Positions 1 through 8,249 of a stretch of 64,000 nt of DNA are shown here, piece after piece. The stretch is from NCBI GenBank assembly GCA_964250615.1, contig CAXUGM010000004.1, one strand, 5' to 3'. Made by a program: the position numbers and the translations under genes. Source of the DNA: Blautia sp900556555 (GTDB taxonomy: Bacteria; Bacillota; Clostridia; Lachnospirales; Lachnospiraceae). Each line of letters begins with the position of its first letter. The stretch's first letter is position 1. Below the pieces are notes generated by a model, which saw nothing but the letters and a program-made list of their open reading frames with translations, had not been told where the DNA came from and ran no database searches.

Positions 1-1
1 T

Positions 2-301
2 AATATTAATGACATTGAGCCATATAAAGGCAAAAGTCTCTATGTGACACGGGAATTTGCGGTACCGTTGAAGGAAAATGAATACTATATTGCAGATTTG
101 ATTGATATGGAAGTCTATCTTGAGGATGGCAGTTTGTTCGGAACTCTGAAGGATGTTATGGAGACAGGGGCAAACGATGTTTATGTTATAAAAACAGAAA
201 CAAAAGGTGAAGTCCTGATTCCTGCAATTAAAGACTGTATCAAGGCAGTTGACGTAGAAAAAGGGACTATGACCATACATCTTCTGGATGGTTTGTGCTA
301 A
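2..301 (+). CDS. rimM: Ribosome maturation factor RimM, C-terminal part (5' end outside window)
   Basis: The reading frame is open from the left edge, so the gene starts before the window; a GTG at 44 is internal and not the true start. About 99 residues remain. They match the end of RimM: the linker and the PRC-barrel domain that binds ribosomal protein S19 during maturation of the 30S head. The segment YIADLIDMEVY is the typical opening of the PRC barrel. The stop is followed at once by the ribosome site of trmD, which gives the standard Firmicutes order rimM-trmD-rplS. Identity rests on both sequence and order. Confidence 0.93.
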   Translation, partial: NINDIEPYKGKSLYVTREFAVPLKENEYYIADLIDMEVYLEDGSLFGTLKDVMETGANDVYVIKTETKGEVLIPAIKDCIKAVDVEKGTMTIHLLDGLC

Positions 302-312
302 GGAGGAAGAAA

Positions 313-1767
313 ATGAAATTCCATGTACTTACATTATTTCCTCAGATGATAGAAAATACAGTACAGACAAGTATCACCGGAAGGGCGGTAAAAAGCGGAA
401 AAATTTCTCTTCATACCGTGAATATCCGTGATTTTGCAGATAATAAACACATGCGGGTAGATGATTATCCGTATGGAGGCGGGGCTGGAATGGTCATGCA
501 GGCAGAGCCGGTTTTCAGGGCATATGAGTCTGTGAGAAAAACATCCGGGGCAGCGGAAAATGGAAAGAAACCAAGATGTATTTACCTTACCCCACAGGGC
601 CAGGTGTTTCATCAGACTATGGCAGAGGAACTTGCACTGGAAGAGGAACTGATATTTCTTTGTGGTCATTATGAAGGGATTGATGAACGTGTATTAGAGG
701 AAGTAGTTACCGACTATGTGTCCATCGGAGATTATGTGCTCACAGGAGGAGAACTGGCTGCTTCTGTAATGATTGATGCGATTTCCAGATTTGTTCCTGG
801 TGTGCTGAATAACGAAGAATCATCCCAGTTTGAATCCATGCAGGATAATCTTTTGGAATACCCTCATTATACCAGGCCTGAAGTCTGGCATGAGAAGCAA
901 GTGCCGCCAGTGCTTTTGGCGGGCAATCATGACAAGATTCAGTCCTGGAGACTGGAGCAGTCTGTGAAACGTACCAAAGAACGCAGGCCGGATTTGTTTG
1001 CCCAGAACCGCCCGGTTACCATTGCTTATTTCAGTCCAACCCAGGGAACCAGGCAGGCGGCAGAGATTCTGGCAGAAGGACTGACACAGAATCCTGTTTA
1101 TCTGGATTTAACCAGAAGAAAATTCCGCAAACAGGTAAAATATTTTACACAGCAGGAGCTTCTGGTGGCTGCGGCACCTGTGTATGGAGGACAGCTTCCG
1201 CAGATACCGGATGGATTGTTTACGAATCTGCGAGGAGATCATACACCATGTGTACTTATGGCTGCTTATGGGAACCGTCACTATGATGATACACTGGCTC
1301 AGATGAAGCAGATTTTGACAGAGAGAGGATTTGTCTGTATCGGAGCCATTGCACCAGTAATTCCTCATATTTATTCCGAAAAACTGGGAAGTGGAAGACC
1401 GGATCAGAAAGACCGGGAAATCTTCCGCAAGTTTGCTGTTTTGATCAAAAAAAGAATCCAGGAGGCGGAAACACAGGGATTTCGTGAAATTTCTGTTCCG
1501 GGAAATCCGAAACCAGAGCCAAAACTTATGAAGCCTGTGAAAAAAGAATTTGAGCGTGAAAAGTGTACAAATTGCCAGGCCTGTGTGCAGAAATGTCCTG
1601 TGAATGCCATTTCCAGAGAAACCCTGGAAATAGCAGAAGAAACCTGCATTAACTGCATGCGTTGTGCAAAGACCTGCCCTACAGGTGCCAGGTCTTTTGA
1701 TGAGGGAGAAGTGAGACAGTATCTGGAAAATAATTACAGTAATCCAAGAGAAATTGAGTATTTTTGA
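313..1767 (+). CDS. trmD: tRNA (guanine-N1)-methyltransferase TrmD fused to a flavodoxin / 2x[4Fe-4S] ferredoxin module
   Basis: The product has 484 residues, about twice the usual 240-250 for TrmD. Residues 1-231 are a near-complete TrmD, which makes m1G37 in tRNA. The trefoil-knot motifs DDYPYGGGAGMV, CGHYEGIDERV and SIGDYVLTGGELA are all present. The normal ending RTxERRPDL then runs without a stop into a flavodoxin fold (about 234-380, FMN-loop-like YFSPTQGT). The C-terminus carries two CxxCxxCxxxCP clusters (Cys418/421/424/428 and Cys445/448/451/455), as in EFR1-type flavoprotein-ferredoxins. The ATG at 313 follows AGGAGG; a GTG at 295 overlaps rimM and was not chosen. The junction codons were read by hand and stay in frame. 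Whether the redox half serves tRNA modification is unknown. Confidence 0.9.
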   Translation: MKFHVLTLFPQMIENTVQTSITGRAVKSGKISLHTVNIRDFADNKHMRVDDYPYGGGAGMVMQAEPVFRAYESVRKTSGAAENGKKPRCIYLTPQGQVFHQTMAEELALEEELIFLCGHYEGIDERVLEEVVTDYVSIGDYVLTGGELAASVMIDAISRFVPGVLNNEESSQFESMQDNLLEYPHYTRPEVWHEKQVPPVLLAGNHDKIQSWRLEQSVKRTKERRPDLFAQNRPVTIAYFSPTQGTRQAAEILAEGLTQNPVYLDLTRRKFRKQVKYFTQQELLVAAAPVYGGQLPQIPDGLFTNLRGDHTPCVLMAAYGNRHYDDTLAQMKQILTERGFVCIGAIAPVIPHIYSEKLGSGRPDQKDREIFRKFAVLIKKRIQEAETQGFREISVPGNPKPEPKLMKPVKKEFEREKCTNCQACVQKCPVNAISRETLEIAEETCINCMRCAKTCPTGARSFDEGEVRQYLENNYSNPREIEYF

Positions 1768-1769
1768 CC

Positions 1770-1798
1770 TTGACAAGATTCCCTGTCCATAGTATAAT
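1770..1798 (+). promoter_or_regulatory. Sigma-A promoter of rplS
   Basis: TTGACA at 1770-1775 and TATAAT at 1793-1798 are separated by 17 bases, a full consensus match. It lies directly after the trmD fusion stop. It gives rplS its own strong transcript with a leader of roughly 70 bases that contains two short hairpin possibilities (AGAG/CTCT and TGC/GCA). An L19-type autoregulatory leader is possible but was not recognised. Confidence 0.85.
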
Positions 1799-1873
1799 TT
1801 TATCTGTTGTAAAAAGAGATGGTCCTCTGTTGCTGATTGCATTAAGAACATCCAGGATTAAAGGAGAAAAATC

Positions 1874-2221
1874 ATGAACGAAATTATTAGAAACATTGAA
1901 GCTGCTCAGATGAAAGCAGAAGCACCACAGTTTAACGTAGGTGACACCGTAAGAGTACACGGAAAAATCAAAGAAGGAAACCGTGAAAGAATCCAGATCT
2001 TTGAAGGTGTTGTATTAAAGAAACAGGGCGGAAGTAACCGTGAAACTTTCACAGTAAGAAAGAACTCTAACGGAATCGGCGTTGAAAAAACTTGGCCATT
2101 ACACTCCCCTAACGTAGAAAAAGTAGAAGTAATCAGACGTGGTAAAGTAAGACGTGCGAAACTGAACTACTTAAGACAGCGTGTAGGTAAAGCAGCTAAA
2201 GTAAAAGAATTAGTTAAATAA
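1874..2221 (+). CDS. rplS: 50S ribosomal protein L19
   Basis: This 115-residue protein is the normal length for bacterial L19, which sits at the 30S-50S interface. It has the family segments FNVGDTVRVHGKIKEGNRERIQ, FEGVVL and, near the end, RRGKVRRAKLNYLR. The start follows AAAGGAG. Codon choice is strongly biased (GAA, AAA, GTA, AAC, CGT), as expected for a highly expressed gene. It has its own consensus promoter and a strong terminator, so it forms a single-gene unit at the end of the rimM-trmD block. Confidence 0.97.
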   Translation: MNEIIRNIEAAQMKAEAPQFNVGDTVRVHGKIKEGNRERIQIFEGVVLKKQGGSNRETFTVRKNSNGIGVEKTWPLHSPNVEKVEVIRRGKVRRAKLNYLRQRVGKAAKVKELVK

Positions 2222-2234
2222 TAACGGAAACATG

Positions 2235-2273
2235 ACAGGGACACATACTTTGGTATATGTCCCTGTTTCTTCC
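2235..2273 (+). terminator. Rho-independent terminator after rplS
   Basis: A 14-bp stem with one mismatch (ACAGGGACACATAC at 2235-2248 against GTATATGTCCCTGT at 2253-2266) closes a TTTG loop. A short T/C-rich tail follows. It ends the rplS transcript. Confidence 0.8.
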
Positions 2274-2302
2274 ATATAGGTTATTAGGAGCAAAGGAAGA
2301 AA

Positions 2303-2956
2303 ATGAAAAAAAGCAGAAAGAAAAGCAGGAAAAAGAAAAGCACCTTGTCCGGTATGGAGCATTTCCACAACATAGAAAGACAGAAAGATGCAGCATTAGA
2401 ATTTATAAAAAGCAGGAGAGGGCGTATCATATTCCAGTGGGTATTCCAGACAGCAGTAGTCCTTGCCTTGGCTGCTGTGACAGCAATTTTTTTCTTTCAG
2501 AGCATTGGAATGCAGGAGAGCAGCATGGAGCCTACGATTCAGACAGGAGAAAGATTTTTCGTGAATCAGCTTGCATATAAATTTGGCAGTCCGAAACGTG
2601 GAGATATCATTGCTTTTACAAAGGATGGAAAGGAAAATGCATCCATTCATATTAAGCGTGTGATCGGGCTTCCTGGGGAAACCATACAGATTAAAGAAGG
2701 TAAGGTTTACATCAACGGCGAATTATATAAAGAAGACGGGGATTTTTCCGAGATATCCAACCCTGGACTGGCCGACGAAGGGATTTCCTTAAAGAAAGAT
2801 GAATATTTTGTTCTGGGTGATAACAGGAACAACAGTGAAGACAGCCGTTTTGCTGAAGTGAAGAATGTAAAGAAAAAAAATATAGAAGGCAAGCTCTGGT
2901 TTCAGGCTGCACCTTTGAACAAAATTGGATTTGTAAAACATGAGATGAAGAAATGA
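2303..2956 (+). CDS. lepB: Signal peptidase I
   Basis: LepB cleaves signal peptides from exported proteins at the outer face of the membrane. The 217-residue protein has a very basic N-terminus (Lys/Arg-rich residues 2-12), one membrane segment at about 42-66, and then the catalytic region. Ser74 of SSMEPT is the nucleophile and Lys118 of IKRVIGLPGE is the general base. The GDNRNNSEDSR box near the end is the conserved box E. The start follows GAAGAAA; AGGAGC lies a little further upstream. It lies 8 bases ahead of the next GTPase gene, the usual clostridial neighbour order. Confidence 0.95.
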   Translation: MKKSRKKSRKKKSTLSGMEHFHNIERQKDAALEFIKSRRGRIIFQWVFQTAVVLALAAVTAIFFFQSIGMQESSMEPTIQTGERFFVNQLAYKFGSPKRGDIIAFTKDGKENASIHIKRVIGLPGETIQIKEGKVYINGELYKEDGDFSEISNPGLADEGISLKKDEYFVLGDNRNNSEDSRFAEVKNVKKKNIEGKLWFQAAPLNKIGFVKHEMKK

Positions 2957-2964
2957 GGTAGCGT

Positions 2965-3807
2965 ATGAATTATCAATGGTATCCGGGTCATATGACAAAA
3001 GCAAAACGTATGATGCAGGAAAATATAAAACTGATCGATCTGGTGATAGAAGTGACAGATGCCAGGATTCCTCTTTCCAGCAGAAATCCTGATATTGATG
3101 AACTGGGAAAGAATAAGGCAAGACTGATCCTTTTAAATAAGGCAGACCTGGCAGATGACAGCAGAACAGAACAGTGGATGGAATATTTTAGGAGCAAGGG
3201 TTACTATGCTGTGAAGATTAATGCCAGAAGTGGTGCTGGAATGAAAGGAATTCTTCCGGTCATTATGGAATCCTGTAAAGAAAAAATAGAAAGAGACAGA
3301 AGAAGAGGCATCCTAAACCGCCCGGTAAGAGCTATGGTAGTAGGAATCCCAAATGTGGGGAAATCTACGTTTATTAATTCTTTTGCAGGAAAAGCCTGTA
3401 CAAAAACAGGGAACAAACCTGGTGTGACCAAAGGAAAACAGTGGATCCGCATTAACAAAAATGTGGAGCTGTTAGATACCCCTGGAATTTTGTGGCCAAA
3501 GTTTGAAGACCAGGAAGTAGGGGCAAAGCTGGCTATGGTAGGTTCTATTAAAGATGAAATTTTGAATCTGGAAGAACTTTCCCTGGAACTGCTTGCATAC
3601 CTTCACCGGGAATATGAAGGAATCCTTGAACAGCGGTATCAGATTACAGAATCTGAAAACAATGTAACCATGCTGGAAGAGATTGCAAGAAACAGAAAAT
3701 GCATTCAGAAGGGTCAGGAGCTGGATTATACAAAGGCAGCAAACATTCTTCTGGAAGAGTTCCGGAATGGAAAAATCGGCAGAATCACGTTGGAGAAAGC
3801 AGAGTAA
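2965..3807 (+). CDS. ylqF: Ribosome biogenesis GTPase YlqF/RbgA
   Basis: This is a circularly permuted GTPase that helps late 50S assembly. The motif order is the permuted one: G4 NKAD at residues 58-61, then G1 GIPNVGKST at 127-135, then G3 DTPG at 171-174. The N-terminal YPGHMTKAKR segment is a family hallmark. The 280 residues include an all-helical C-terminal domain thought to bind rRNA. It is co-directional and closely spaced with lepB and rnhB. Confidence 0.95.
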   Translation: MNYQWYPGHMTKAKRMMQENIKLIDLVIEVTDARIPLSSRNPDIDELGKNKARLILLNKADLADDSRTEQWMEYFRSKGYYAVKINARSGAGMKGILPVIMESCKEKIERDRRRGILNRPVRAMVVGIPNVGKSTFINSFAGKACTKTGNKPGVTKGKQWIRINKNVELLDTPGILWPKFEDQEVGAKLAMVGSIKDEILNLEELSLELLAYLHREYEGILEQRYQITESENNVTMLEEIARNRKCIQKGQELDYTKAANILLEEFRNGKIGRITLEKAE

Positions 3808-3813
3808 AAGTAA

Positions 3814-4584
3814 ATGATGAAAAGTATTCAGGAAATTAAAGAAGAATTGAAAACAGCGGAACAGACAGAACTTCTTAAGCTGATAGACTTTTATGCACAG
3901 GACAATAGAAAAGGTGTGCAGACGGCCGTTGCACAGGCTAGGAAACAGATGGAAGCACTGGAGAAGGAGAAGCAGCGAATAGAGGCTATGAAATCCTTTG
4001 AGCACCAATATGAGCATCTGGGATATGTGTGCGGTATTGATGAAGTAGGGAGAGGGCCGTTTGCAGGGCCTGTTGTGGCCGGTGCAGTGATTCTTCCAAA
4101 GGACTGTGATATTTTATATATCAATGATTCTAAAAAGCTTTCTGAAAAGAAAAGAGAAGAATTGTATGAAGAGATTATGGAAAAGGCGGTTGCTGTACAG
4201 GTAGGCTATGCAAGTCCTGCGAGAATTGATGAGATTAATATTCTTCAGGCTACTTATGAAGCTATGAGGGAAGCAGTATCAAAACTTCCCGTTACTCCTC
4301 AGATTTTACTCAATGACGCAGTGACCATACCAGGTATCACGATTCCTCAGGTTCCCATTATCAAAGGAGATGCAAAAAGCGTTTCTATCGCAGCGGCAAG
4401 TATTATTGCGAAAGTTACCAGAGACAGGCTTATGAGAGAGTATGATAAAATTATGCCGGAATATGGATTTGCCTCCAATAAGGGCTATGGTTCAAGGGAA
4501 CACATCGAAGCACTCAGAACATATGGTGCCACACCGATTCACCGGAAAAGTTTTATTAAAAATGTATTCGGAGAACAGAAATGA
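3814..4584 (+). CDS. rnhB: Ribonuclease HII
   Basis: RNase HII cuts the RNA strand of RNA-DNA hybrids and single ribonucleotides in DNA. The catalytic block YVCGIDEVGRGPFAGPVVAG starts near residue 71, with Asp76 and Glu77 as metal ligands; later motifs include NDSKKLSEKKRE and the SIAAASIIAKVTRD block. The 256 residues include a helical extension of about 70 residues before the catalytic domain, as in Bacillus RnhB. Two adjacent ATGs (3814, 3817) are possible starts and no strong ribosome site precedes either. Its stop overlaps the next start as ATGA. Confidence 0.95.
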   Translation: MMKSIQEIKEELKTAEQTELLKLIDFYAQDNRKGVQTAVAQARKQMEALEKEKQRIEAMKSFEHQYEHLGYVCGIDEVGRGPFAGPVVAGAVILPKDCDILYINDSKKLSEKKREELYEEIMEKAVAVQVGYASPARIDEINILQATYEAMREAVSKLPVTPQILLNDAVTIPGITIPQVPIIKGDAKSVSIAAASIIAKVTRDRLMREYDKIMPEYGFASNKGYGSREHIEALRTYGATPIHRKSFIKNVFGEQK

Positions 4585-4955
4585 AGTCCGATACAGGCAC
4601 CGGTTCATCCAGGGCAGTAGGAAGATACTATGAGGAATTGGCATCAAGATATCTGGAAGAGGCGGGATATCATATTTTGGAGTGTAATTTTCAGTGCAGG
4701 CAAGGGGAAATCGATATCATTGCACAAAATGAAGGATATCTTTGCTTTGTTGAGGTGAAGTACAGAAAATCCGAAACTTATGGAGGTGCACTGGGAGCGG
4801 TATCTTATAAAAAACAAGAAAAAATATCCAGGGCAGCATTGTATTATCTTACCGTACGTGGCTATGGCGAAACCTGTCCCTGCCGGTTTGATGTGCTTGC
4901 AATCACCCGGGAGCAGATAACACTGATAAAAAATGCATTCGAATACAGAGGTTGA
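4581..4955 (+). CDS. YraN/UPF0102 family nuclease-like protein
   Basis: The protein has 124 residues, the usual length for UPF0102. It carries the nuclease-fold signature of the family: GRYYEELASRYLEEAGYHIL, then GEIDIIAQ and FVEVKYRK, where Asp, Glu and Lys form the restriction-endonuclease-like metal site. The cellular role of the family is not established; a link to recombination or repair is assumed. It overlaps rnhB by 4 bases, so the two are probably translationally coupled. Confidence 0.9.
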   Translation: MKSDTGTGSSRAVGRYYEELASRYLEEAGYHILECNFQCRQGEIDIIAQNEGYLCFVEVKYRKSETYGGALGAVSYKKQEKISRAALYYLTVRGYGETCPCRFDVLAITREQITLIKNAFEYRG

Positions 4956-4957
4956 AC

Positions 4958-5815
4958 ATGGAACTTAAATGGAAAACAGATCTTCCGCAACATATGAAGA
5001 TTAATGAAAATAAGGGTGTAACTTATCTGACTTATCCGGCATTTGAAAAGTTTTCGGAATTTTATCACGGATTTTCTACCAGATTAGGCGGTGTAAGCAA
5101 AGGGATTTACTCATCTATGAATTTGAGTTTTACGAGAGGTGACGAAGAAGAGGCAGTTTTGGAGAACTACAGGCGTATAGCAGATGCTATTGGATTTTCC
5201 ATGGAGGGAATCGTGTGTTCTGACCAGACGCATACGGTTCATATCCGTCAGGTTACAGAAGCAGATAAAGGAAAGGGTGTACTTCAAAAAAAGGACTATA
5301 CGGATATTGATGGGCTGATAACCAATGTTCCCGGTATTACACTTACCACCTTTTATGCAGACTGTGTGCCGCTGTTTTTTCTGGACCCTGTGAATAAGGC
5401 GGCTGGCCTTGCACACTCCGGATGGAGGGGCACTGTAGGCAGAATGGGAGAAAAAATGGTAAAAGCTATGAAAGATGCCTTTGGTTCAGAGCCGGAAAAC
5501 CTGTATGCAGGAATCGGACCGTCTATCTGTCAGGATTGTTATGAAGTCAGTGCTGATGTGGCGGACAGGTTCCGGGAAGAATTTCAGGGTTATGAAGAGG
5601 ATGCAGGGCTTCTGTATAAGACGAAACCTGGGAAATACCAGCTAAATCTTTGGAAAGCCAATGAAATCGTTCTTAAAGAGGCAGGAATTTTAAGAGAACA
5701 CATTAGTTTTCCTGGAATCTGTACCTGCTGTAATCCGGAATTTTTGTTTTCACACAGGGCAAGCCAGGGAAAAAGAGGCAATTTATGTGCTTTTTTGGGA
5801 GTTGGTGTTACGTAA
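4958..5815 (+). CDS. pgeF: Purine nucleoside phosphorylase/laccase-domain protein (PgeF/YfiH family)
   Basis: Members of this family act on purine nucleosides or edit peptidoglycan precursors and were formerly called polyphenol oxidases. The 285 residues include TFYADCVPLFF, the Zn-site motif HSGWRGTVGRMGEKMV, and CTCCNPEFLFSHRASQGKRG near the end. The ATG at 4958 was chosen because AGAGG ends about 6 bases before it; a TTG at 4952 would also be in frame. It is the last gene of the lepB-ylqF-rnhB-yraN run. Confidence 0.9.
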   Translation: MELKWKTDLPQHMKINENKGVTYLTYPAFEKFSEFYHGFSTRLGGVSKGIYSSMNLSFTRGDEEEAVLENYRRIADAIGFSMEGIVCSDQTHTVHIRQVTEADKGKGVLQKKDYTDIDGLITNVPGITLTTFYADCVPLFFLDPVNKAAGLAHSGWRGTVGRMGEKMVKAMKDAFGSEPENLYAGIGPSICQDCYEVSADVADRFREEFQGYEEDAGLLYKTKPGKYQLNLWKANEIVLKEAGILREHISFPGICTCCNPEFLFSHRASQGKRGNLCAFLGVGVT

Positions 5816-5839
5816 TTATTACAAAAAAGTAAAAAAAGC

Positions 5840-5868
5840 TGTTCTTTTTGTTTCTGATATGTTATAAT
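5840..5868 (+). promoter_or_regulatory. Extended -10 promoter before the 3D-domain gene
   Basis: TATAAT at 5863-5868 is preceded by TGT, giving an extended -10 (TGnTATAAT). The -35 (TGTTCT, 17 bases upstream) is weak. It lies 31 bases before the ATG at 5900, in the only gap of the local gene run. Confidence 0.65.
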
Positions 5869-5899
5869 GAATATCGTTAGAGAAAAGGAGCTTTGATTT

Positions 5900-7126
5900 A
5901 TGAAAAAAAGATTGAGTACCCTTCTCCTGGCTGGCGTTTTATCTGTCAGTATGGTAGCAGCACCTGCTTATGGTGCTTCCACGCAAAAAAAGATTACAGA
6001 TGCACAGAATGCCAAACAGGAACAGCAGAAACAGTTAAATGATACACAGAGCAGGCTGAACAGCCTGGAAGCGAAAAAAGGAAATTTGCAGGCTTACATT
6101 CGTGAGCTGGACAAGCAGTTTACAGAATTGGGACAGAATCTCCAGGAAATCCAGACTAAGTCAGAGAAGGCACAGAAAGATTTAGAAGAGCTTCAGATTG
6201 AACTGGCAGAGGCGGAAGCAGAAGAAGCTGACCAGTATTCTAAGATGAAGCTTAGGATTCAGTACATGTATGAGAATTCGAACCAGTCTTACATATCCAT
6301 GTTTTTAGAAGCAAAGAGTTTTTCAGAGTTTTTAAGCCAGGCTGAAAACTTCTCTCAGCTTACCAAGTATGACAGACAAATGCTGGAAGAGTATAAGAAA
6401 ACAACAGCAGAAATTAAAGAAAAAGAACAATCTATCAAAGAGCAGCAGAAAGAACTGGAAGTTTTGAAGGAAGAAAGTCTGGAGAAACAGGATGAAATTT
6501 CTGCTGTCATGAAAACGACTCATGCACAGATTGCAACTTATGAAAATGAGATTTCTGCACAGGAGAGCAATGTACAAAGCTTGATGAGCAAGATTGAAAG
6601 CCAGCAGAATACAATTAATGAGCTGATCAAACAGCAGAAGGATGAAGAGGCAGCTCAGGCACTGGCACAGCAGCAGAATAGCCAGAACAGCAATCCTCCT
6701 GCACAAAATACTCAGAAACCTCAGCAGGACACCCAGAAACCTGCGGCAAAACCTGAAGAAAATAAACCTCAGGAAAATCAGTCTCAGAATACCCAGAAAC
6801 CATCTGAGGATACTCAGCAAAATAATAGCCAGCAGAATTCATCTAAGGGTAAATATCTTGGAAAATTCAGACTGACAGCTTATTGCCCTTGCGCAAGTTG
6901 CTGTGGTGTACAGACCGGAATCACAGCCAGCGGGACAACTGCGACACAGGGAAGAACCGTTGCAATGTATGGAGTGCCGTTTGGTACAAAGTTACTGATA
7001 AACGGAAGTGTTTATACAGTAGAAGACAGGGGAACTCCTTACGGGCATGTGGATATCTTCTTTAACAGTCATTCTGCAGCTCTTCAGTTTGGAAGCCAAT
7101 GGGCTGATGTATATCAGGTGAATTAA
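5900..7126 (+). CDS. Secreted coiled-coil protein with C-terminal 3D (RlpA-like) domain
   Basis: The 408-residue product starts with a signal peptide (MKKRLSTLLLAGVLSVS, predicted cleavage after AYGA). A long charged coiled coil of the PcsB type fills about 27-255. A Gln/Pro/Asn-rich linker follows (about 255-318). The last 90 residues form a 3D domain (LTAYCPCASCCG ... VEDRG ... HVDIFF). Such domains cleave or bind peptidoglycan glycan strands; the Asp of EDRG and of HVDIFF are the expected active-site acids. This design fits a cell-wall hydrolase or an autolysin regulator outside the membrane. The permease gene that follows starts on the very next base after the stop. Confidence 0.85.
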   Translation: MKKRLSTLLLAGVLSVSMVAAPAYGASTQKKITDAQNAKQEQQKQLNDTQSRLNSLEAKKGNLQAYIRELDKQFTELGQNLQEIQTKSEKAQKDLEELQIELAEAEAEEADQYSKMKLRIQYMYENSNQSYISMFLEAKSFSEFLSQAENFSQLTKYDRQMLEEYKKTTAEIKEKEQSIKEQQKELEVLKEESLEKQDEISAVMKTTHAQIATYENEISAQESNVQSLMSKIESQQNTINELIKQQKDEEAAQALAQQQNSQNSNPPAQNTQKPQQDTQKPAAKPEENKPQENQSQNTQKPSEDTQQNNSQQNSSKGKYLGKFRLTAYCPCASCCGVQTGITASGTTATQGRTVAMYGVPFGTKLLINGSVYTVEDRGTPYGHVDIFFNSHSAALQFGSQWADVYQVN

Positions 7127-8191
7127 ATGAGCAATATGATTAATATCCTGGTATGCACAGGAATCCTTTTAGGCGGGATAGACGAAATTAGAGGAAATAA
7201 AAAAGGATATGGGGCAAAGTTCAGAGAAGCTTTTGAGCTTATTCCATCCATGGCGTTTTCTATGGCGGGAATGATCTGTCTTACAAATCTGATTGCTTTT
7301 GTATTAGAAAAAGGAATTGCCCCTTTTATGAATATGATTCATATGGACCCGGCTATTTTAGCCGGGTTTTTAGCTATCGATATGGGAGGATATCAACTAG
7401 CAGAAAAGCTGGCAGTAAACCCTGCTATGGGAAGTTATGCAGGGATTGTCCTTGGAGCTGGTCTTGGCTGTACACTGGTCTTTACCATTCCTGTTGGTAT
7501 GGGAATGGTGGGAGAAGAAAGTAAGCCGTATTTTGCGAAAGGGATTGTACTGGGGCTTTTGGGATTGCCCTTTGCCTTGACCATAGGAGGACTTTTATCT
7601 AGTCTTACGGTGAGAGAGATTTTGTGGGAGAATGTTCTGCCAATGTCCATAGCTGCAATCTGTGGAATTGGTTTGGCTAAGTTTTCTGTGATTACCATGA
7701 AAATTTTTGGGGCTTATGTGAAGGTTTTGAGAGTGATTCTTATGGTAGGATTAATGTTGGGAGCCATGGCACATACGCTTCATATATCGGAACAATTGGG
7801 GATGACTCCCGTGCTGGAGGCTATGGGCGTGGTATGTTCTATTTCCGTTTTTCTTTTGGGAAGTCTACCTATTACCATGTTGTTGCAAAAATTATTGCAG
7901 AGACCTTTTACCTGGCTTGGAAGAAAGGTAGGGCTTGACAGCGTCAGTATGACAGGGTTTTTGATTACTTGTGTTTCGCCTTTGCCAACTCTAGCCTTGA
8001 TGAAAGATATGAATCCAAAAGGAAAATTATGGAATGTTGCTTTTATGGTTAGCGGGGCATCCGCTATTGGGGCACATCTGGCTTTTGTAAATTCCGTAGA
8101 GCCGGAAATGATAGGGGCACTTTTGGGAAGCAAGCTATTGGGAGGACTCCTTACAGTGGGGCTTGCTTGTCTTATTGGAAAAAATAAATAA
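7127..8191 (+). CDS. EutH-like ethanolamine permease family membrane protein
   Basis: The 354-residue protein is almost entirely hydrophobic, with roughly ten membrane segments. It matches the EutH family, including FLAIDMGGYQLAEKL and the NPAMGSYAGIVLG segment. EutH proteins are linked to ethanolamine uptake. No ethanolamine lyase, microcompartment or regulatory gene is nearby, so the substrate is uncertain. The start abuts the stop of the 3D-domain gene with no gap, and no separate promoter was seen, so the two are probably one transcript. Confidence 0.8.
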   Translation: MSNMINILVCTGILLGGIDEIRGNKKGYGAKFREAFELIPSMAFSMAGMICLTNLIAFVLEKGIAPFMNMIHMDPAILAGFLAIDMGGYQLAEKLAVNPAMGSYAGIVLGAGLGCTLVFTIPVGMGMVGEESKPYFAKGIVLGLLGLPFALTIGGLLSSLTVREILWENVLPMSIAAICGIGLAKFSVITMKIFGAYVKVLRVILMVGLMLGAMAHTLHISEQLGMTPVLEAMGVVCSISVFLLGSLPITMLLQKLLQRPFTWLGRKVGLDSVSMTGFLITCVSPLPTLALMKDMNPKGKLWNVAFMVSGASAIGAHLAFVNSVEPEMIGALLGSKLLGGLLTVGLACLIGKNK

Positions 8192-8210
8192 AAGATTCTT
8201 TTTATGATTG

Positions 8211-8246
8211 AAAAAGCTGTCGCATTTAAGTGCAACAGCTTTTTTA
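8211..8246. terminator. Bidirectional terminator between eutH-like gene and prs
   Basis: AAAAAGCTGTCGCA (8211-8224) pairs with TGCAACAGCTTTTT (8231-8244) with one wobble. It has an A-run on the left and a T-run on the right, so it can end both the rightward permease transcript and the leftward prs transcript. Confidence 0.88.
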
Positions 8247-8249
8247 GAA

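Noticed and set aside
295..312. Upstream GTG start for trmD
   Set aside because: It would place the start inside rimM and over the AGGAGG site that serves the ATG at 313.
1108..1851. 247-residue minus-strand frame opposite the trmD fusion
   Set aside because: It mirrors a well-supported gene, has no ribosome site, and its translation (Ser/Phe/His/Cys-rich) shows no family signs.
1805..1872. L19 autoregulatory leader RNA
   Set aside because: Only two 3-4 bp hairpins are visible; I could not match them to the known motif with confidence.
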